Shown one piece after another: positions 63,261-64,000 of a stretch of 64,000 nt of DNA (within the stretch, counting starts at the first letter, position 1; every line of letters begins with the position of its first letter). Source of the stretch: Campylobacter sp. LR291e (lineage in GTDB: Bacteria > Campylobacterota > Campylobacteria > Campylobacterales > Campylobacteraceae); assembly GCF_008633915.1 (NCBI RefSeq), contig NZ_VJNV01000023.1, positions 62,001 to 126,000 of the forward strand, given 5' to 3'. Made by a program: the position numbers and the translations under genes. A model generated the notes under the pieces. That model was given only the letters and a program-made list of their open reading frames with translations. It ran no database searches and was not told the DNA's origin.

Positions 63261-64000
63261 ATGATTAAAAAACTTTCTTTAGTTGTAGCAACCTTACTTA
63301 TGGGCACTTCTTTAAATGCAGCTACAGTTGCCACAGTTAATGGTAAAAATATTAGCGATACAGAAGTTGCTAAAGAATTTGAATCGATTCTTAGAGGCCG
63401 TTCTTTTAGTTCTTTATCTCAAAACGAACAGAGAACTTTAGTGGTTCAATATGTATTAAGAGAATTGATTATTGAAGATGCTAAAAAGCAAAATTTAGAA
63501 AAGGATTCATTTTATATTCAAACACTTGAAAAGGCAAAAGAACAGGTATTAGTAAGTACTTATGAGAAAAAAATGTTTGATAAGATTAAAATCGACAATG
63601 CAAAAATAAAATCTTTTTATGATAGCAATAAAGATAAATTCGTGGAACCAGCAAGGGTTCAAGCAAGACATATTTTAGTTGAAAATGAAAAAGATGCAAA
63701 GGACATTATAAATGAGCTTAAAAATTTCAAGGGTGATGAGTTAAAAACTAAATTTAGCGAGGCTGCTAGGACTAAGTCAAAGGACCCAGGTTCAGCTACA
63801 AATGGTGGCGAACTTGGATGGTTTGACCAAAATACTATGGTTAAAAATTTCACAGACGTAGCCTTTTCTTTAAAAAATGGCGAGATGAGCAAGACCCCTG
63901 TAAAGACAAATTTTGGTTATCATATTATCCTTAAAGAAAACTCACAAGCTAAAAAACAAAGAACTTATGATGAGGTAAAGGATAGCATTGAAAACGCCTT
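63261..64000 (+). CDS. peb4: Periplasmic chaperone/peptidyl-prolyl isomerase Peb4 (Cbf2), 3' end outside window
   Basis: The gene starts at ATG 63261, after AAAAGGA, and is open to the window end (246 complete codons). A signal peptide ends near SLNA. A SurA-like N-terminal helical region is followed by a PpiC parvulin domain with ARVQARHILVENEKDAKDII and GGELGWFDQNTMV. In C. jejuni Peb4 folds outer-membrane proteins and is needed for colonisation. The family length is about 273 residues, so roughly 27 residues are missing. Confidence 0.95.
   Translation, partial: MIKKLSLVVATLLMGTSLNAATVATVNGKNISDTEVAKEFESILRGRSFSSLSQNEQRTLVVQYVLRELIIEDAKKQNLEKDSFYIQTLEKAKEQVLVSTYEKKMFDKIKIDNAKIKSFYDSNKDKFVEPARVQARHILVENEKDAKDIINELKNFKGDELKTKFSEAARTKSKDPGSATNGGELGWFDQNTMVKNFTDVAFSLKNGEMSKTPVKTNFGYHIILKENSQAKKQRTYDEVKDSIENA

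Noticed and set aside
1-64000. CRISPR arrays, insertion sequences, tRNA or rRNA genes
   Set aside because: I saw no repeat-spacer pattern, transposase, tRNA cloverleaf or rRNA segment by eye.

Overview
The window is a very AT-rich, tightly packed bacterial chromosome segment from an epsilonproteobacterium, almost certainly a Campylobacter. It holds a flagellar set (flaG-fliD-fliS, flgP-flgQ-flgR), the ctb/nssR globin pair, the enterochelin-type ceuBCDE operon, a MapA-like lipoprotein, Peb4, a tmRNA tag beginning ANNAKFAPAYA, and a GyrA close to the C. jejuni protein as I remember it. The species cannot be fixed from the sequence. GyrA residue 86 and the end of the tmRNA tag differ from C. jejuni. 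Gene blocks that I recall as separate in C. jejuni are joined here, so the order is a rearranged Campylobacter order.

Layout. 1-7.1 kb (+): FxsA-type membrane protein (cut by the window edge), hemC, a UbiD-type decarboxylase, flaG-fliD-fliS with a small partner, rnpB (minus strand), efp. 7.5-12.5 kb: amtB, two decayed genes (a lipoprotein and a small lytic transglycosylase) squeezed against the 3' end of lepA, and a DASS-type anion transporter. 12.7-20 kb (+): mapA, a ComF-like protein, gyrA, flgP-flgQ-flgR (with a textbook sigma-54 promoter before flgP), asd. 20-30 kb (+): a stump of a porin gene fused against a cytochrome c gene, the branched-chain amino acid ABC system livJ-livK-livH-livM-livG-livF, a fused CcsBA cytochrome c maturation protein and a small membrane protein. 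30-36 kb (-): a six-gene TonB/ABC uptake operon led by two related proteins of unknown function. 36-39.3 kb: AI-2E-family membrane protein, ruvB, a small HPt-like protein, tmRNA. 39.3-40.7 kb (-): an accessory islet of small unknown and broken genes directly after the tmRNA gene. 40.8-44.5 kb (-): ceuBCDE. 44.7-57 kb: a thioesterase, a periplasmic protein, a UDG-like protein, then rpmH-rnpA-yidD-yidC-khpB-mnmE-purL, two J-domain proteins and purH. 57-64 kb: an isolated UDP-glucose dehydrogenase gene, ctb/nssR, an amino-acid ABC transporter without a binding protein, a lipoprotein, nth, and the 5' part of peb4.

How the genes work together. Two iron- or metallophore-uptake operons (30-36 kb and 40.8-44.5 kb) carry the same 11-base operator-like motif in their promoters, which suggests joint control by Fur. 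The flagellar genes show promoter signals for both alternative sigma factors. ctb and nssR share a short intergenic region with a perfect NssR-type palindrome.

The most unusual parts are the paired GATase/ThuA-like proteins at the head of the TonB operon with a 14-base homopolymer in its promoter, the islet downstream of tmRNA, the Gly86 gyrase, the variant tmRNA tag, and several gene remnants that short-ORF searches miss. Comparisons with other Campylobacter genomes are from memory; no database was searched.
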